DNA of 64,000 nucleotides from Priapulus caudatus (Eukaryota; Priapulida; Priapulimorpha; Priapulimorphida; Priapulidae), in the NCBI RefSeq assembly GCF_000485595.1, contig NW_014577195.1:238413-302412 (forward strand). Direction: 5' to 3'. Below, in pieces: positions 61,728 to 64,000 of this stretch. The translations under genes were made by a program, and so were the position numbers. The first letter of the stretch is position 1. Every line of letters begins with the position of its first letter. The notes below the pieces were generated by a model. The model was not told where the DNA came from and did no database searches. It worked only from the letters and a program-made list of their open reading frames with translations.

Positions 61728-61930
61728 TACAAGATTCGTGGCACAGCCTTTGCTGTTGAATCCTGAGCGCTGCGCGCCAGAGACGCCGCAGTCGCGCGTG
61801 ATATGCGCAACGCGATTGCGGGATGCTTCACGTTATGAAGCCGCTGTCCGCCAGTGGAGACGCAACCAAATTCGAGCCCGGCGCGCACCGTCTCCGAACA
61901 GCGGTTACATGGTCTGTAGTTTTAAGAATA
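61728..61930. pseudogene. Dispersed repeat shared with 35.2-35.5 kb (decayed transposase?)
   Basis: GCGTGATATGCGCAACGCG, GCTGTCCGCCAGTGG and ATGGTCTGTAGT are shared in order with 35262-35490, with many indels. See the 35.2 kb entry for the weak Harbinger resemblance. Frames are broken. Confidence 0.5.
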
Positions 61931-62623
61931 ACAATGAAGAGCTTTGCTTCTAAATAAGAACTATCGCGGCTAAATAAGAGCGAAGTATGGTACATCTTTT
62001 CGAGATTTCTTGACTGAAGTCAGTGAAGGCTGTTGGTGCGTCCATTAGCTAAAGCTTCCAATTGAAATGGCCATAAATTGTCAAGGTGGAATTGTTGTTT
62101 TCTTCGAGAAGCCTCAAAAAATGTCTCCTTCTTATATGTACCCCTCCCTGATCAATCACGCTGATTTAGGCGTAAACAAATAGAGATGAAATTGTTTGAG
62201 TTTTATGGCTCTTGTACGGCACGTGCTTACGTACAAGACCGTGAAAAGTACAGGCACTTGGAACGGTCTTCAATAAAAATAAATATTCACAATTTTTCAC
62301 CAATGTCAACGCGCCTGTGGCCTATAAATTTACCGGTGAACGTTATGTGAAACATTACGGTTAATACTTACTTGACATATCGAGTGACTATAACTGACAC
62401 AACTAAATTGGTAAAATTTCACAATGGACAATGAAGAAAATTCTTGAGAATTACGAGGTTATCATCACCCCCAGGTTTTCGACGTACAAGTTTTAAAAGT
62501 GACGGAAATCACGAGCGTAATAAAAAATTCTATAAAGTTACCGCCCGTCTTCTTTGCTGACTTCGTAGTCGTAGTTTTATTGGATGAGCTGGAGCGTTAC
62601 GATCGCAATTTTGACCAGTGACC
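61931..62623. other. No recognised gene or repeat
   Basis: Nothing recognised on either strand. Confidence 0.4.
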
Positions 62624-63085
62624 TCATCCAACCTCTGTCGTGCAGTTGCTGGTTTCTGAAAGTATCATATTGAATGACCACTCGTTCACTTCCGACAGTG
62701 GATGAAAATTCGGAAAAATTTTTCTGACTTTGAATGCGAAAGCATCGCCGGGCATTTCAATTATTACTGAAATTAAAAGGCCTCGAAAGCCGATTTGGGA
62801 AGGAGTACAGGAACTCGTACGTCGGTGAGCCCCTTTCAGGCCATCAACGTGATAAAGGCGGCTTATTCTGATTATGGAGATGCCAACATGACAACAGAAG
62901 GACGTGAGCGCAGTGCCCTGCAACACGGTTATTGTTTGTTTGTGCCAAATCCTATCGTACTGGAAACCGTTCTGCCTAGCAGAAGCCGCCAGTTCTTTGA
63001 GATCGGCATTTGGTACCCCAATGAAAATCCCATCTTTAAAGAGTAATACAGAGTCTGGTGGCGGCGTAGCTGTGATTGAAGACAC
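62624..63085 (-). CDS. Unrecognised 153-codon ORF
   Basis: An open minus-strand frame starting MSSITATPPPDSVLLFKDGI and ending TSNCTTEVG, without low-complexity sequence. I recognise no domain. It has no visible splice partners. It could be an exon, a transposon remnant or chance. The overlapping plus-strand frame (62795-63046) is no more convincing. Confidence 0.2.
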   Translation of the reverse strand: MSSITATPPPDSVLLFKDGIFIGVPNADLKELAASARQNGFQYDRIWHKQTITVLQGTALTSFCCHVGISIIRISRLYHVDGLKGAHRRTSSCTPSQIGFRGLLISVIIEMPGDAFAFKVRKIFPNFHPLSEVNEWSFNMILSETSNCTTEVG

Positions 63086-63135
63086 AAAGTGTCAATCCTC
63101 CGCGCGCCTCGGCATCATGGCCGCATCACGTACCG
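63074..63135. repeat. Short dispersed repeat H, copy 2
   Basis: GATTGAAGACACAAAGTGTC and TCAATCCTCCGCGCGCCTCG match 36631-36710. GACACAAAGTGTC is palindromic. Confidence 0.6.
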
Positions 63136-63199
63136 TATAGCTTGCTGTCCGTCTGTCTGTTTTGTTTGTCTGTGTCTGGTTGATTCGCTTACATTGCCT

Positions 63200-63260
63200 G
63201 TGTGTGTACGTGCCGTTGTGGGTGCGGTGTGTGTATGTATTGTTTTAATGCATTGTCTGG

Positions 63261-63310
<50 letters not shown>

Positions 63311-63495
63311 TGTGCGGGTGTGCATGTGTGTTGTGCGCGCGGCTGTGACGTGTGTAGTGTGTGTTTGTGTGCGCGGCTGCGCCGTGTGCGTGCCGTGCGT
63401 GCCTGCCTGCTGCCTCTTTCTCTCTCCTCTCCTGCTCTCTCTTTCTCTCTCTCTCTCTCTTCTGTCCTCTCTCTCTCTCTTCTCTCTCTGTCTTG
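63200..63495. repeat. (TG)n and (CT)n microsatellites
   Basis: A TG run at 63266-63302, GTGCG-rich sequence to about 63400, then CT-rich to 63495. The open frames on both strands are artefacts. Confidence 0.95.
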
Positions 63496-64000
63496 TCTGA
63501 TCTGATATGTCCTTGCCTTCCTGCCTTGTGTCGTACGTATTGCGTGTATGATGTTTTAAATTGAATTCTGGACTGGCTAGCATACTCTCTTCCTTCTCTC
63601 TGGCCCTATTACTGTCTAAATTAAGTTCAGTTTTGCACATCGGCGGTAATAGTGTATTTAGACAATCAAATGCATCTCAAACGATGGCCATATATTTTAG
63701 CTATTCATTATGGAACTGTGACCTGCGTGGAGCCTCTTACTTTGTATCTATATTAATAATATTGAGTGAAGTGCGGTTCTGTTTGTTCCTGCATAAACTC
63801 TAGCGCTGCAAACAAAATCCGGCCGTGAAATTTGTCTGTGCCTTCATTCCTACGCATCAGGTTCGATTTCAACGCTTGCTTTTTGTTATTTATTGATGGT
63901 TAATGTTTTAAAAAAACCATATTTAATACAAAATCTATTGCGAAGGTCCTCCTGCAAGACAAAAATGCAACGATTACAAGTTCACACCGCTTAGTGCGGC
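63496..64000. other. No recognised gene or repeat
   Basis: AT-rich right edge of the window. Confidence 0.4.

Noticed and set aside
63089-63640. CVCV-rich and SLSL-rich frames on both strands
   Set aside because: Encoded by the (TG)n and (CT)n microsatellites.

Overview
This window is animal nuclear DNA. Genes are split by short GT-AG introns, protein families are metazoan, microsatellites are abundant, interstitial repeats are of the TTAGGG type, and there are many palindromic (foldback) DNA elements. Repeat families of the ACCTCCGCCAAGG and TAGCTCACC kinds suggest a marine invertebrate (lophotrochozoan or invertebrate deuterostome), but I cannot name the species. Two runs of 25 N (20949-20973, 33521-33545) are scaffold gaps.

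Layout. 0-1.5 kb: a (GGAT)n array and two minus-strand exons of a BTB/POZ gene that runs off the left edge. 1.5-5.3 kb: no gene recognised. 5.3-24.2 kb: dominated by a roughly 5 kb segment present twice in direct orientation (about 5301-10380 and 14713-20330). The copies differ mostly by one-base insertions and deletions, which points to poorly polished, falsely duplicated haplotypes. Between and after the copies lie microsatellites, a possible transposon-derived ORF, a palindromic satellite and a purine-rich tract. 27.4-45.2 kb: the gene core. ARMT1 (minus, DUF89 damage-control phosphatase) and PNO1 (plus, KH-domain 40S ribosome assembly factor) are arranged head to head. Their shared 5' region is filled with nested foldback elements and a truncated piggyBac. 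PNO1 introns carry a tRNA-derived repeat and several foldback transposons. 46.2-53.1 kb: a complete six-exon minus-strand gene for a secreted protein with a signal peptide, Tyr/Pro-rich flanks and four EGF-like domains. It is convergent with PNO1. 53-64 kb: no convincing gene, only microsatellites, more foldback elements and transposase remnants.

Three genes could be rebuilt exon by exon with matching intron phases: PNO1 (247 aa), the EGF protein (507 aa), and ARMT1 apart from its first exon. Besides the EGF/Tyr-Pro protein, the most unusual features are two sets of foldback DNA. In one, unrelated terminal repeats enclose a TTAGGG telomere-like core. The other is a series of very short palindromes, and two roughly 810 bp elements, that begin with a shared CARGAG...ATAAT end.
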